Positions 1-10,488 of a stretch of DNA of 64,000 bases are shown one piece after another. Made by a program: the position numbers and the translations under genes. The stretch is taken from positions 186,001 to 250,000 of the forward strand of contig NZ_JAAZQD010000005.1 of the NCBI RefSeq assembly GCF_012395255.1. Direction: 5' to 3'. This DNA comes from Oleiagrimonas citrea (GTDB lineage Bacteria; Pseudomonadota; Gammaproteobacteria; Xanthomonadales; Rhodanobacteraceae). The notes under the pieces were generated by a model. It made no database searches. It saw only the letters and a list, made by a program, of their open reading frames with translations, and was not told the DNA's origin. Every line of letters starts with the position of its first letter. The stretch's first letter is position 1.

Positions 1-828
1 GATGACCAGCTTGCCCTTGCCGCCGCGACCGTGGGCCAGCTGCACACGAGTAGCGAATTTCTCGGCCAGCTCATTTTCCAGCCGTTCGACGTCGGGATCG
101 CGCGGCGCGCCCTTGGCGGACTTGCCCGACTTGCCGCTGCCGTTCTGCGCGCGGCGCACGGCTTCCTCCAGCTCGCGCACCGACCAGCCCATGCGCGAGG
201 CCTGGCGCGCCAGCGGCGTAGCGATGTCGGCGTCCAGCGTCAGCAGGGCGCGGGCGTGGCCCATTTCCAGCTTGCCCTCGTCGAGCAGCTCGCGGATGGC
301 GTCGGGAAGGTCGAGCAGGCGCAGCAGGTTGGACACCGAGGCGCGCGAGCGGCCCACAGCCTCCGCGGCCTGCTGGTGGGTCAGGCTGAATTCGTCGATC
401 AGGCGCTCCAGCGCCTGGGCCTCTTCCAGCGGAGTCAGTTCCTGGCGCTGGATATTCTCGATCAGCGCCATCGCCAGCACGGACTGCTCGGGCACGTCGC
501 GCACCAGCGCCGGCAGCTCGGACAGGCCGGCCTTCTGCGCGGCGCGCCAGCGGCGCTCGCCGGCGATCAGTTCGTACTTGTTGCGGCCCATGGAACGGAC
601 CACCACAGGCTGGATCAGGCCCTGGGCGCGGATCGAGTCGGCCAGTTCGGTCAGCGCTTCCTCGTTCCAGTGCTGGCGCGGCTGGTACTTGCCTGGGCCG
701 ATGTGCTGGATCGGCAGCGTGCGCAGCTCGCCTTCGGTCTTGCTGCCGTCCTTGCCCGTCGCCGCGGCGTCTTCGCTGCCCAGCAGGGCGTCGAGTCCGC
801 GTCCGAGTCCACGTTTCTTGGCCGCCAT
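1..828 (-). CDS. parB: Chromosome-partitioning protein ParB (3' end outside window)
   Basis: ParB/Spo0J-type centromere-binding protein that loads at parS sites and works with ParA in chromosome segregation. The start is ATG at 828, and the N-terminus carries the usual basic RGLGRGLDALLG segment. An HTH-containing ParB core follows, and the frame is open to base 1. The last visible residues (GRGGKGKLVI) match the dimerisation end of the family, so probably only about a dozen residues are missing. It lies 10 bases downstream of parA on the same strand, giving the classic rsmG-parA-parB order. No parS-like site was searched for exhaustively. Confidence 0.95.
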   Translation of the reverse strand, partial: MAAKKRGLGRGLDALLGSEDAAATGKDGSKTEGELRTLPIQHIGPGKYQPRQHWNEEALTELADSIRAQGLIQPVVVRSMGRNKYELIAGERRWRAAQKAGLSELPALVRDVPEQSVLAMALIENIQRQELTPLEEAQALERLIDEFSLTHQQAAEAVGRSRASVSNLLRLLDLPDAIRELLDEGKLEMGHARALLTLDADIATPLARQASRMGWSVRELEEAVRRAQNGSGKSGKSAKGAPRDPDVERLENELAEKFATRVQLAHGRGGKGKLVI

Positions 829-838
829 GAATGTGCTC

Positions 839-1630
839 CTAGTTCGTTGCCGTCGTGGCGGCTGCCGCAGTGCGCTCGCGGCGGATCATTTCGCCGGCCA
901 GCCCGAGGTAGGCGATCGCGCCGCGCGAGCCGCGGTCGTAGAGGTTGATCGGCTGGCCGTGGCTGGGGGCTTCGGCCAGGCGCACGTTGCGCGGGATGAT
1001 CGAGCGCAGCACCTTGTCGCCGAAGTGCTTGGTCAGCTGGGCCGAGACTTCGTTGCCGAGGTTGTTGCGTACGTCGAACATGGTGCGCAGCAGGCCTTCG
1101 ATCTCCAGCTTCGGGTTGAGTCGCTGCTGCACCGCGCGGACGGTGTCGAGCAGGCTCGACAGGCCTTCCAGCGCGAAGTACTCGCATTGCACCGGAATCA
1201 GCAGGCCGTCGGCCGCGGTCAGTGCGTTGAGCGTGAGCAGATGCAGCGACGGCGGGCAGTCGATGAGGATGGTGTGGTAGCGGTCGCCGAGCTTGCCCAG
1301 CTGCTCGGACAGGCGCGATTCGCGCGCAAGCGCGTCCATCAGCTTCAGTTCGGCGGCGGTCAGGTCGCCGTTGCCGGGCAGCAGATCGAAGCCGGCCTCG
1401 GTGGTGAGGATGGCGTCCTCGATCGGCGCTTCCTCGAGCAGCACCTCGCAGCCGTTCGGCTTGACGTCGTCCTTGTCGACGCCCGAGGCCATGGTGGCGT
1501 TGCCCTGCGGATCGAGGTCGACCAGCAGCACCTTGCGCCGGGCCTCGGCCAGCGCCGAAGCCAGGTTCACGGCGGTGGTGGTCTTGCCGACACCACCCTT
1601 CTGATTGGCGATCGCGATGATGCGCGTCAT
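839..1630 (-). CDS. parA: Chromosome-partitioning ATPase ParA (Soj)
   Basis: A 263-residue ParA-family ATPase that binds DNA non-specifically and drives segregation of ParB-parS complexes. The deviant Walker A motif KGGVGKTT lies at residues 11-18, the A' motif [10 protein letters not shown] at 37-46, and the Walker B region (LIDCPPS) near residue 120. There is no N-terminal HTH extension, so this is the short chromosomal (Soj-like) form rather than the long plasmid form. It sits between rsmG and parB on the same strand and is probably co-transcribed with them. Confidence 0.97.
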   Translation of the reverse strand: MTRIIAIANQKGGVGKTTTAVNLASALAEARRKVLLVDLDPQGNATMASGVDKDDVKPNGCEVLLEEAPIEDAILTTEAGFDLLPGNGDLTAAELKLMDALARESRLSEQLGKLGDRYHTILIDCPPSLHLLTLNALTAADGLLIPVQCEYFALEGLSSLLDTVRAVQQRLNPKLEIEGLLRTMFDVRNNLGNEVSAQLTKHFGDKVLRSIIPRNVRLAEAPSHGQPINLYDRGSRGAIAYLGLAGEMIRRERTAAAATTATN

Positions 1631-1712
1631 GGTCCCCTCGCTGCGTCGACCGTCGCGTCCGTCGCCGCGCGCAGGGCGGCGTTCGGCACGGACAGGGAGT
1701 GGAAGCGTACCA

Positions 1713-2348
1713 TCACGGCGCGTCCGACCGCGCCAGCACCAGAAGGCGGCGTTCGGCGTCCAGGCCGGGCACGGTCACTTCGTGTTCGCGTTCGAGCCGG
1801 AATCCGTCCGGTAGCGCCGTCAGTTCGTCGTCTGGGCGGCGTCCCTTCATGGCCAGCCAGCGGCCGTTCGCGGCGAGCAGGTGGCCGCCCCAGGTCAGCA
1901 TGTCGCCGAGGCTGGCGAAGGCGCGCGCGGTGACGCAGTCGAACGTGCCCTCGACCTGCTCGACGCGGGCATGGATCACCTCGACGTTGTCCAGACGCAG
2001 GCTGCGCACCGCTTCGCGCTGGAAGCGGGATTTCTTGCCGTTGGTGTCGATCAGGGTGACCGCGCGTTCGGGCGCGATGATGGCCAGCACCAAGCCGGGC
2101 AGGCCGGCGCCGCTGCCGACATCGGCCAGGGTGGTGCCAGTCACGAAGGGTGCAATGGCCAGCGAGTCGAGCAGGTGGCGCGTCACCATGTCCTGCGGGT
2201 CGCGCACGGCGGTAAGGTTGTAGGCCGCGTTCCAGCGCGCCAGCAGCTCCACATAGTCGACCAGTCGCGCGCGGACATCCTCGGCCAGGGTCTGGCCGAG
2301 GGCGGCGAGGCCCTGGTCGAGTCGGGTTTGCAGCGTGGCGCGGGACAT
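1713..2348 (-). CDS. rsmG: 16S rRNA (guanine-527-N7)-methyltransferase RsmG (GidB)
   Basis: A 211-residue SAM-dependent methyltransferase that modifies G527 of 16S rRNA in the cytoplasm; loss in other bacteria gives low-level streptomycin resistance. The family N-terminal helical region ends in NLTAVRD (about residues 44-50). The SAM-binding loop [10 protein letters not shown] follows at 76-85 and [11 protein letters not shown] after that. Length is normal for the family. It is the first gene of the rsmG-parA-parB group, 82 bases upstream of parA. The usual upstream neighbour mnmG is not here; a band-7 protein gene takes its place. Confidence 0.95.
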   Translation of the reverse strand: MSRATLQTRLDQGLAALGQTLAEDVRARLVDYVELLARWNAAYNLTAVRDPQDMVTRHLLDSLAIAPFVTGTTLADVGSGAGLPGLVLAIIAPERAVTLIDTNGKKSRFQREAVRSLRLDNVEVIHARVEQVEGTFDCVTARAFASLGDMLTWGGHLLAANGRWLAMKGRRPDDELTALPDGFRLEREHEVTVPGLDAERRLLVLARSDAP

Positions 2349-2407
2349 GCGTGATTCCGTGGAGTGGAACCGACAAGTATCCCCGCGACGGCGGGCGGAT
2401 GCCAGTC

Positions 2408-2866
2408 TCAGGCGCGCTCGCGCAGACGTGCGCGCGTCACGAACAGACCGTGCTGGGTCAGGGTGGCGTTGAGGCGATCCTTCAGCGCGGCATTGCGTGC
2501 GGCGTCACTGTCGAGCACCGCCAGTTGCGGCGCGGCCAGCTGCGCCTGTTCGCGGATGAAGGCTTCGGCGCGCTCGATCACGGCATCGGCGCGTTCTGGC
2601 TCCAGCACCTGCCAGTAGACCGTGCCGTGCAGGGCGTCCTGGCCTTCGCCATCCAGCTCCAGCGAGCGGCCGACCAGACTGATGCGGTGGGTGACGTGTT
2701 CCAGAACAGGCCAAATCCAGTGCGTGCCGGGTTGCAGCAGTCGCGGCGCGCTGTGGCCCATGCGGCGCAGCGTGTAGACCTGGCCCTCGGGGATGCGCTT
2801 GACGGACATGCCCAGCGTGAGTGCGCTGAAGGCGATCAGGAAGGTCAGAGCGACTGAGGAGAACAT
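2408..2866 (-). CDS. Small membrane-anchored SPFH/band 7-like protein
   Basis: About 152 residues starting from ATG at 2866. A single N-terminal membrane segment (FSSVALTFLIAFSALTLG) is followed by a short stomatin/band-7-like stretch: IPEGQVYTLRR, then a Leu-Gln-Pro-Gly turn and a Pro-rich strand. The C-terminal half is an alpha-helical Ala/Glu/Arg-rich segment as in SPFH proteins, but much shorter than HflK, HflC or stomatins. An in-frame ATG at 2926 would add 20 residues without improving the membrane anchor, so I prefer 2866; neither has a strong ribosome binding site. It probably organises membrane proteins or lipids. The family call is by pattern recognition only. Confidence 0.7.
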   Translation of the reverse strand: MFSSVALTFLIAFSALTLGMSVKRIPEGQVYTLRRMGHSAPRLLQPGTHWIWPVLEHVTHRISLVGRSLELDGEGQDALHGTVYWQVLEPERADAVIERAEAFIREQAQLAAPQLAVLDSDAARNAALKDRLNATLTQHGLFVTRARLRERA

Positions 2867-3116
2867 GTCAGTAAAATCCGTGACTTGAAACCAGTTCTTG
2901 GGATAGGACTGCAAATCAGGGTGCATCGTCTTGATCTACAGTAGATTAATTTTCTTTTAACAACAAGTGCTTTTCTGTGATTCACGCCTCGAACGGTGCA
3001 CGACGAATGCGGCCGTGCTCGGTCGATTCGAGGCATTCCCGAGGCGGGATGGGGCCGTTTGGTGAAGCCCGCGGCGGCTTGCCGCTGGGGGCATGCCGAG
3101 GGGCGGCGTACAATGA

Positions 3117-4148
<1,032 letters not shown>

Positions 4149-4466
4149 CCACATGACCACCTCGTTGGATTTTCGGCACTGAACGACGCTTGTTCAGCGC
4201 GTCGGCCCGTCGACATCGATGGTGACAAAGTGCGCCGGAATGCGTCGGCACGTCTTCGCGCGCCGTGCATTCGAAACATGGTGCCGCCGATGCGGGATGC
4301 ATCGATTCCTGATCCTCGGCCTGCGTCTCCCATTCCGGTCAGGGGGCGATGACGGGCGCTGTTCGTGAAATGGCAGTCCGATGTCGTTCCGGGAGGGACA
4401 GCGCTCGCCGCCTGACGTACTCTGGACGCACGCGATGCGCGTGGCGGGTTCGTTCAAGGGAAGCGA
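4149..4466 (+). other. Intergenic region between hemB and the Kef-type antiporter
   Basis: These 318 bases hold no convincing gene on either strand; the short open frames present lack recognisable composition or ribosome binding sites. A small inverted repeat (CTGAAC at 4179-4184, GTTCAG at 4192-4197, 7-base loop) follows the hemB stop and could be a weak terminator, but it has no U-tract. The rest probably contains the promoter of the antiporter gene, which I could not place. Confidence 0.5.
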
Positions 4467-6284
4467 GTGCATACCGAACACATGCTGCAGATGGCCGTGG
4501 TGTTTCTGCTGGCGACCGTGCTGGCGGTGCCGCTGGCGAAACGGTTTCGGCTGGCCGCTGTGCTGGGTTTTCTGCTGGCAGGCATCGCCATCGGGCCGCA
4601 TGCGCTGGGACTGGTCGGCGATACCGGCCGCGTCGCGCAGGTGTCGGAACTGGGCGTCGTGCTGATGCTGTTCGTGATCGGTCTGGAGCTTTCGCCGTCG
4701 CGCCTGAAGGTGATGCGCCACGCGGTGTTCGGCACCGGTCTGCTGCAGGTGCTGGTGTGCGGTGCGGCATTGCTGGCCGTCGCCTATTACGGTTTCGGTT
4801 TGTCGTTGCGTGCGGCCGTGGTGGTGGGGGCGGCGTTGGCGTTGTCGTCGACGGCATTCGGTCTGCAGATTCTCGCCGAGCGCAAGGAGGCCGGTTCCGC
4901 GTACGGCCGGCAGGCTTTCGCGGTGCTGCTGTTCCAGGATCTGGCGGCGATTCCGCTGATTGCGGTGGTGCCGCTGCTGGGGTACGGCGCCGCGCAAACG
5001 GGCGATCCGATGTGGATGGGCGCGCTGCGTGTGGTCGCCACGATCGTGGTGGTGATGGTCGGCGGCCGCTATCTGCTGCGGCCGTTGTTCCGCATCGTCG
5101 CGCGTACGCGCATGCAGGAGGTGTCCACGGCGACCGCGCTGCTGGTGGTGATGGGCACGGCCTGGGTCATGGAGCTGGCGGGTGCGTCGGCGACGCTGGG
5201 CGCGTTCCTTGCCGGCGTGCTGCTGGCCGATTCCGAATATCGGCACGAGCTGGAATCGCACATCGAACCGTTCAAGGGGCTGCTGCTCGGCCTGTTCTTC
5301 ATCAGCGTCGGCATGTCGCTGGATCTGTCGCTGTTGCGTCAGGCGCCGTGGATCGTGGCCGGACTGGTGCTCGGTCTGCTGCTGGTCAAGGGGGTCCTGC
5401 TTTGGCCGGTGGGGCGCCTGTCCGGGAGCTTGAGTGGCGCCGATGCATTGCGCATGGCGGTATTGCTGGCCAGCGGCGGCGAATTCGCCTTCGTGGTACT
5501 GAACCTGGCGTTGGGTCAGCATCTGCTGGAGCCGCGCCAGCGCGATCTTCTGGTGCTGGCGGTTAGTCTGTCGATGGCGCTGATGCCGTTGCTGGTGACG
5601 GCGCTGGCGCGTCTGCTGCGCGAGCGCGACACGCCGCAGACGCGCGAATACGATCACATCGACACCGATGCGCCGCGGGTCATCATCGCCGGGTTCGGCC
5701 GCGTCGGTCAGATCGTGGCGCGCGTGCTGCGCGCCCAGCACATTCCGTTCGTGGCGCTGGAGGCCTCGGTCGAGCAGGTGGATTTCTCGCGCCGCTTCGG
5801 CGGCACGTCGATCTTCTTCGGCGACCCGGCGCGTCCGGAACTGCTGCGCGCGGCACAGGCCGACAAGGCCGAGGTCTTCGTACTGGCCACGGACGATCCG
5901 CAGGCCAATCTGCGCACGGCGCGCGTGGTCAAGCGGCAGTTTCCGCACCTCAAGATCGTGGCACGGGCGCGCAACCGTCAGCATGTCTTCCGCCTGATGG
6001 ATCTGAGCATCGACGAGCCGGTGCGCGAGACCTTCGATTCCAGCCTAAAAATGACCAGACAGGTGCTGTCGGCGCTGGGTGCGTCGGAGGCCGACGCGGC
6101 GCAGCAGGTCGAGCGCTTCCGCGAGCACGACGAGGCGCTGCTGAAGACCCAGTATCTCGTCTACGACGACGAGACCGCGCTGGTACAGTCCTCACGCGAG
6201 GCGCTGGCCGATCTGGAGCGCATCTTCGAGGCCGACAGCGGGCAGCGCGATGCGGGTAGCGAGGAAGAGGGCGAGCGTATCTGA
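4467..6284 (+). CDS. Kef-type (CPA2) monovalent cation:proton antiporter with RCK/TrkA-N domain
   Basis: A 605-residue inner-membrane antiporter, probably K+/H+. Residues 5-390 form the multi-helix Na/H-exchanger domain with the characteristic SELGVVLMLFVIGLEL segment (60-75). A Rossmann NAD-binding RCK domain starts at about 403 (GFGRVG at 409-414). The tail is acidic and probably cytoplasmic. It is close to KefB/KefC in layout and length, but glutathione gating cannot be read from the sequence, so I give no symbol. The start is GTG at 4467, preceded by AAGGG six bases upstream; the alternative ATG at 4482 has no such site. Confidence 0.9.
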   Translation: MHTEHMLQMAVVFLLATVLAVPLAKRFRLAAVLGFLLAGIAIGPHALGLVGDTGRVAQVSELGVVLMLFVIGLELSPSRLKVMRHAVFGTGLLQVLVCGAALLAVAYYGFGLSLRAAVVVGAALALSSTAFGLQILAERKEAGSAYGRQAFAVLLFQDLAAIPLIAVVPLLGYGAAQTGDPMWMGALRVVATIVVVMVGGRYLLRPLFRIVARTRMQEVSTATALLVVMGTAWVMELAGASATLGAFLAGVLLADSEYRHELESHIEPFKGLLLGLFFISVGMSLDLSLLRQAPWIVAGLVLGLLLVKGVLLWPVGRLSGSLSGADALRMAVLLASGGEFAFVVLNLALGQHLLEPRQRDLLVLAVSLSMALMPLLVTALARLLRERDTPQTREYDHIDTDAPRVIIAGFGRVGQIVARVLRAQHIPFVALEASVEQVDFSRRFGGTSIFFGDPARPELLRAAQADKAEVFVLATDDPQANLRTARVVKRQFPHLKIVARARNRQHVFRLMDLSIDEPVRETFDSSLKMTRQVLSALGASEADAAQQVERFREHDEALLKTQYLVYDDETALVQSSREALADLERIFEADSGQRDAGSEEEGERI

Positions 6285-6310
6285 AGACGACCTTCGCTCG
6301 GTGTCTTCAG
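6281..6310 (+). terminator. Possible terminator hairpin at the antiporter stop codon
   Basis: A perfect 8-base inverted repeat (CTGAAGAC at 6281-6288, GTCTTCAG at 6303-6310) with a 14-base loop overlaps the stop codon of the antiporter gene. No U-run follows, so intrinsic termination is doubtful. Confidence 0.35.
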
Positions 6311-6474
6311 GTTGTCAGCGTGGCAAGCTGTTGCTTCGACACGGTCTGGTGTAGCGCATCGATGGCATGTGCGGGTGAGGCCATGCCGCCGTTGCGCAGG
6401 ATCGCTGAGGTCAGGCCGGCATCGAGCCAGGCTTCCAGGCAGGCGGCGAAGCCGTCGAGGAAACCATCGTGCAC
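6307..6474 (-). CDS. Possible small ORF downstream of, and in frame with, the ankyrin gene
   Basis: A 55-codon frame begins with GTG at 6474, nine codons beyond the TGA of the ankyrin gene and in the same reading frame. Its product includes FLDGFAACLEAWLDAGL, an amphipathic helix, and ends SKQQLATLTT. Third positions are mostly G or C, like real genes here. No clear ribosome binding site is visible and the product matches no family I know. It could be a separate short gene, a remnant of a longer ankyrin protein, or chance. Confidence 0.25.
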   Translation of the reverse strand: MHDGFLDGFAACLEAWLDAGLTSAILRNGGMASPAHAIDALHQTVSKQQLATLTT

Positions 6475-6498
6475 CGCGCTGGATGCGGATCGGTGGTG

Positions 6499-9400
6499 TC
6501 AGTCGGCCGCGGGCTGGCGCAGCGTCTGGTGCACGCCGGGCACGGCATGTCCGCGCGCTTCCAGTTCCACGGCGACATCGATGTAGCCGAGCGCCCGGGC
6601 CAGCTCGGCCGGCGTGCGACCGAGTTCGTCGACGGCGTCGCGCGCCGCGCCGCGCGATAGCAGAACCCGCGCCGGCGCGGTCAGCATATGCATGGCGCAG
6701 GCATGCAGCGGCGTGACGCCCCGGCGGTCGGCGTGGCGGGGATCGGCGCCGGCGTCCAGCAGCGCGGGCAGCAGCGCGCCGATGTGGGTGCTGTCGCAGT
6801 CCGCTCCGGGCTTGGCATGCGAGCCGAGCAGCAGCAGCAAGGGAGTGCGACCGTCCTGGTCGGCATGGTTGGCATCGGCGCCGCGTTTCAGCAGCACATC
6901 GAGCAGACGCCGTGCACGCAGGCTGTCGCGGCCGGCGAAACACAGCTGCGCGGCGGGGTGCAGCACGCTGCGTCCGTACATGTCGCGCACATGGACGTTG
7001 GCGCCGGCTTCGAGCATCTGCTCGGCGATATCGACGTGTCCACGTGCCACCGCCAGCATCAGTGCGGTGGCCTGGCCGGGTAGCGGCTGGTCGATCGGCG
7101 TGCCGCTCTCGATCAGCAGCGCCACCATGTCGCTGCGCCCGGCATTGGCGGCGGCGGCCAGCGCGGTCACGCCGGAGCGGGCGCTGAGGGTGAGGTCGGC
7201 GCCGTGCTCGATCAACAGTCGCGCGGTTTCGGTATGCCCCATGCCGGCGGCACGCAGCAGGGCGTTCGCACCCTGGCTGTCGCGGCTGTCCACGGCGAAA
7301 TCGAGGTCGAGCAGCTTGCAGACGGCTTCGTTGTCGCCGGTCGCCGCGGCGGCGGGAAGGTCGTGCGGGCGCAGTGCCCGGCGCGGCAACGGCCAGCGCT
7401 CGTCCCAGCGCAGCCAGCGAGTGAGTTCCGGGTCGGCCTGATCGAGCACGCTGCCCAGCGGCGTTTCGCTGTTGGCCGCCGGGGCTTCCGGGTCGGCGCC
7501 GGCGCGGATCAGGGCGCGAATCTGCGGTAGTGGATCGGCGTGCTCCAGCGCGGCGTGCAGCGGTGTGCGTCCGGCGGCATCCTGCGCATTGGGGTTGCTG
7601 CCCAGGTTCAGCAAGACCTGCAGCAGGGTCCGCTGGCCGTTGGCGGCCGCGTGGTGCAGGGGGGTGATGCCGTCGCGGTGCGCGCCGAACGGGTCACCGC
7701 CGGCGTCGAGCATGCGCAGCACGAGGCGTTCGCTGCAGGCGTCGTTGTCGAGGTTGTCCAGACTGCGTGCGATGCGCCCGGCGCCGGCACAGCTGGCCCC
7801 GGCGTCCATCAGGTCGTGAACGGCATCGGCGCTGTCTGGAAGCGCATCGAGCAAGGCATCCAGCAGCGGTTGACCGTCCTCGAGCGTGGCGTGTGGCGAC
7901 AGGCCATGTTCCAGCAGCCAGCGGCGCGCGGTGGCCGGTGCATCCCCGGCCAGTTGCCGATACATGTTCGCCAGATCGCGTTGCGGCCACTCGCGGGCGC
8001 GTCGAGAAAAGGTCGAGGCGATGGCCCAGTGGCCGAAGCGCAGGGCGTCGGCGAGGTGTTCGGGTGTGTCCGCGCCGGCTTCCGGTTCTGCGCCGATGTC
8101 GAGATTGGCCGGCAGCGGCGTCTGCGGGTCCATCAGCGCGACCAGGTCCCAGCGGCCGGTGGCGGCGGCGTGGTCCAGCGCGCTGCGTTCGTCGTTGCCC
8201 ACGGCGCGCGGGTCGGCGCCGAGATCGAGCAGCGCGCGCACAATGCCGGCCTGTGTGCGCGGCGATTGGCAGGCCAGCATCAACGCGTCGCGGCCGTGCT
8301 TGTCGCGCAGGTCGACGCGCGCCCCGGCGGCGGCGAGCACGTTCACGACGCCCAGCGCGCCCGAGCGCGACGCTTCCATCAATGCGCTGGTCTGGTGGTG
8401 GTCGACGACGTCGGTCTTGGCGCCGGCGCCAACCAGCGCGCGGGCGATGTCGGCGTGACCTTCCAGTGCCGCGGCCATCAGTGCGGTGCGGCCAATCGTG
8501 TTGGCAGCGTGCACGGAGGCCTTGTGCTTGAGCAGCAGGCGCACGCCTTCCGGATCGTCCTCGGCGATGCCGGCAGCGGCGACCAGCGCGGGTTCGCCGC
8601 TGTCCAGCGCCGGCTTGGCGCCGTGTTCGAGCAGGAACTGCGCCAGCGGCCAGTTGGCGGCGCGGCAGGCAGCGGCGAGCGGCGTGAGGCCCTGGCGGTT
8701 GAGTACGTTGGGGTCGGCTTCGGCGTCGATCAGCATGGCCGCCACCGTCGGTTCGGCACTCAGCGCCGCGCCGTGCAGCGGGGTGTTGCCGTCGGCATCG
8801 GCCTGGCACGGGTCGGCACCGTTCGCGAGCAGCGTCATCACCGCCTCGGCGCGGCCGTGATAGCTGTCGCGCGTGGCGGCGAGCAAGGGCGTCAGGCCGG
8901 CCTGGACGCGGTTGACGTCCGCGCCGTGCGCGATCATTGCGCGCAGCAGCCGAGTTTCCGGAAGCAGGGCGGCGAGAATCAGCGCCGAGCGCTGATCGCG
9001 GTCCGATGGATGCGCCATGGCGTCGGCATCGGCGCCGGCTTCCAGCAGCGTCAGCGCTGCATCGATGCGGCCGGCACGCACGGCCTCCAGCAGGTCATCG
9101 TCGCTTGCCGCGCCCGTTTCGGTTTCCGGCGAACTCGCGGCGGGCGCCTCATCGAGTTCGCGGCTTCGTTCCCGGTCCGGGTCCGGCTCGGCGGTCGTCG
9201 ATGAACCACCGCCTCGCTGTTGTCCTTCGTAGAGCAGTGCGCGCAGCGTGCGATTGGTGATGACCAGGCAGCACAATGGCAGCAGGATCAGCCCGTACAA
9301 CAGCACGCCGGCGGTGCGCAGCTCATCGGGTACCACGCCGACCAGCACACTGAGCGCCAGCGCGCCGAAGGCGGCGATCAGCGTGCACAGCGAAACGGGA

Positions 9401-9915
9401 AGAAAGTGGCTGAAGAAACGTTCCTCGCCGGACAGGTGGCGGGCGAATTGCAGACTGCGCGACAGCGCCGCGCGGATCAGCGAACCTTTGCCGGCGCTGC
9501 CCGGAAACGCGTCGTCCCACAGGAACGCCAGGCCGAAGGCGGGCCAGGCCCGCCACAGCAGGGCCGCACCGAGGGCCAGTGCGATCGACAGCACGATGCT
9601 GCTGGCCAGCGAGGGCGTCTGCGTCAGCATCACCAGCGGCCATGCGATCAGCACAAGCACCAGCGCGGTATAGGCCGTGAACAGGATCAGATGCGCCACG
9701 CCGCGGCGCAGCACCGTGCGGGTGAAGGTGGGTTCCGGATCGAAGCCGATGGCGTGGCACATGGCGCCCAGCATCAGCGTGTTGGCGAGAAGCAGCGGAA
9801 TCAGGGCGGTCGGCGAAGCGACGACGACGGCGGCGGCGATCATGGCCAGAGCAGGCAGGAACCAGACCAGGATGGTCTGCAGCGGTGTGCGGCGGCGCGG
9901 TTTGGTCGGCGACAT
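6499..9915 (-). CDS. Large inner-membrane ankyrin-repeat protein
   Basis: A 1138-residue protein. Residues 1 to about 235 contain roughly six hydrophobic helices and form a membrane domain. A Ser/Glu/Asp-rich linker follows (about 238-270), and almost all the remainder is some twenty ankyrin repeats, recognisable by repeated G.TPLH.AA and LL..GADP patterns. One stretch (about 575-690) is degenerate. Ankyrin arrays bind other proteins, so this is presumably a membrane-tethered scaffold facing the cytoplasm; the partner is unknown. Proteins of this layout next to YcgL occur in Xanthomonadales as far as I recall. ycgL lies upstream on the same strand. It probably ends naturally in HQTLRQPAAD. 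Confidence 0.88.
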   Translation of the reverse strand: MSPTKPRRRTPLQTILVWFLPALAMIAAAVVVASPTALIPLLLANTLMLGAMCHAIGFDPEPTFTRTVLRRGVAHLILFTAYTALVLVLIAWPLVMLTQTPSLASSIVLSIALALGAALLWRAWPAFGLAFLWDDAFPGSAGKGSLIRAALSRSLQFARHLSGEERFFSHFLPVSLCTLIAAFGALALSVLVGVVPDELRTAGVLLYGLILLPLCCLVITNRTLRALLYEGQQRGGGSSTTAEPDPDRERSRELDEAPAASSPETETGAASDDDLLEAVRAGRIDAALTLLEAGADADAMAHPSDRDQRSALILAALLPETRLLRAMIAHGADVNRVQAGLTPLLAATRDSYHGRAEAVMTLLANGADPCQADADGNTPLHGAALSAEPTVAAMLIDAEADPNVLNRQGLTPLAAACRAANWPLAQFLLEHGAKPALDSGEPALVAAAGIAEDDPEGVRLLLKHKASVHAANTIGRTALMAAALEGHADIARALVGAGAKTDVVDHHQTSALMEASRSGALGVVNVLAAAGARVDLRDKHGRDALMLACQSPRTQAGIVRALLDLGADPRAVGNDERSALDHAAATGRWDLVALMDPQTPLPANLDIGAEPEAGADTPEHLADALRFGHWAIASTFSRRAREWPQRDLANMYRQLAGDAPATARRWLLEHGLSPHATLEDGQPLLDALLDALPDSADAVHDLMDAGASCAGAGRIARSLDNLDNDACSERLVLRMLDAGGDPFGAHRDGITPLHHAAANGQRTLLQVLLNLGSNPNAQDAAGRTPLHAALEHADPLPQIRALIRAGADPEAPAANSETPLGSVLDQADPELTRWLRWDERWPLPRRALRPHDLPAAAATGDNEAVCKLLDLDFAVDSRDSQGANALLRAAGMGHTETARLLIEHGADLTLSARSGVTALAAAANAGRSDMVALLIESGTPIDQPLPGQATALMLAVARGHVDIAEQMLEAGANVHVRDMYGRSVLHPAAQLCFAGRDSLRARRLLDVLLKRGADANHADQDGRTPLLLLLGSHAKPGADCDSTHIGALLPALLDAGADPRHADRRGVTPLHACAMHMLTAPARVLLSRGAARDAVDELGRTPAELARALGYIDVAVELEARGHAVPGVHQTLRQPAAD

Positions 9916-10046
9916 GTCGGGCGGTGCGATCCGGGTCGGGGCGAGGATTGGGCTTGCGCGTCACGATACTACGCGCATGTGCGGTGCGCCCGAAACCTTC
10001 GGGCGCACGAGGCAGGACAGATCGGGTGGCGGACGTCAGCGGGCGT

Positions 10047-10286
10047 TCAGGCGTTTTCGCCCGGAGGCAGCTGCAGATGCCAGCCCTGCTCGCGGAGATT
10101 GCACAGTACCTGCTCGGTATCCTGATGCGGCAGCTTGCGCGCAGCGTCCAGTTCGACCTCGAGTACGAAACGCAGTTCGCCCAGCAGCGTCTGCAGCGCT
10201 TCGGGCAGGTGTTCGAGTTGCTCCGGGTCGCGCAGCCAGAGATAGGTTTCGGTTTTGCGGCGGCTGGCGTAGACGTGGCAGTGCAT
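10047..10286 (-). CDS. ycgL: YcgL domain-containing protein
   Basis: A 79-residue protein starting at ATG 10286 (MHCHVYASRRKTETYLWL). It matches the small YcgL family found across Gammaproteobacteria: a Tyr-containing N-terminal strand, a basic RKTETYL motif, a central LGELRFVLEVEL strand, and the C-terminal WHLQLPP signature. Function is unknown; E. coli places it near minCDE. The frame is open upstream to 10391, but the extra residues are unlike the family. It is followed after 131 bases by the ankyrin gene on the same strand. Confidence 0.88.
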   Translation of the reverse strand: MHCHVYASRRKTETYLWLRDPEQLEHLPEALQTLLGELRFVLEVELDAARKLPHQDTEQVLCNLREQGWHLQLPPGENA

Positions 10287-10488
10287 GATGGATCGTAGAC
10301 GGTGCGGGCTGCACAGCATACGCATTCGGGGCGCGGTCGTCAGTGCCGGGCATGCAAGCAGGCACTTGCATTCGCGCTGCGCTCTCGTCAAAGTGCCGCG
10401 ACAGGCTTCAAACGTCTGTATGAATGGAGGAGGGGCCCGTTTCAGGGTCGCAGATTCGAAGGCGTCCGAACGTCAGGAGTAGGTATAC

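Noticed and set aside
6499-9100. Direct repeats resembling a CRISPR or tandem repeat array
   Set aside because: The periodicity of about 99 bases is the ankyrin repeat, diverged at the DNA level, with no constant repeat and spacer structure.
7540-9204. A 554-codon plus-strand frame opposite the ankyrin array
   Set aside because: Produced by the repeat codon pattern of the ankyrin gene; no ribosome binding site or domain.
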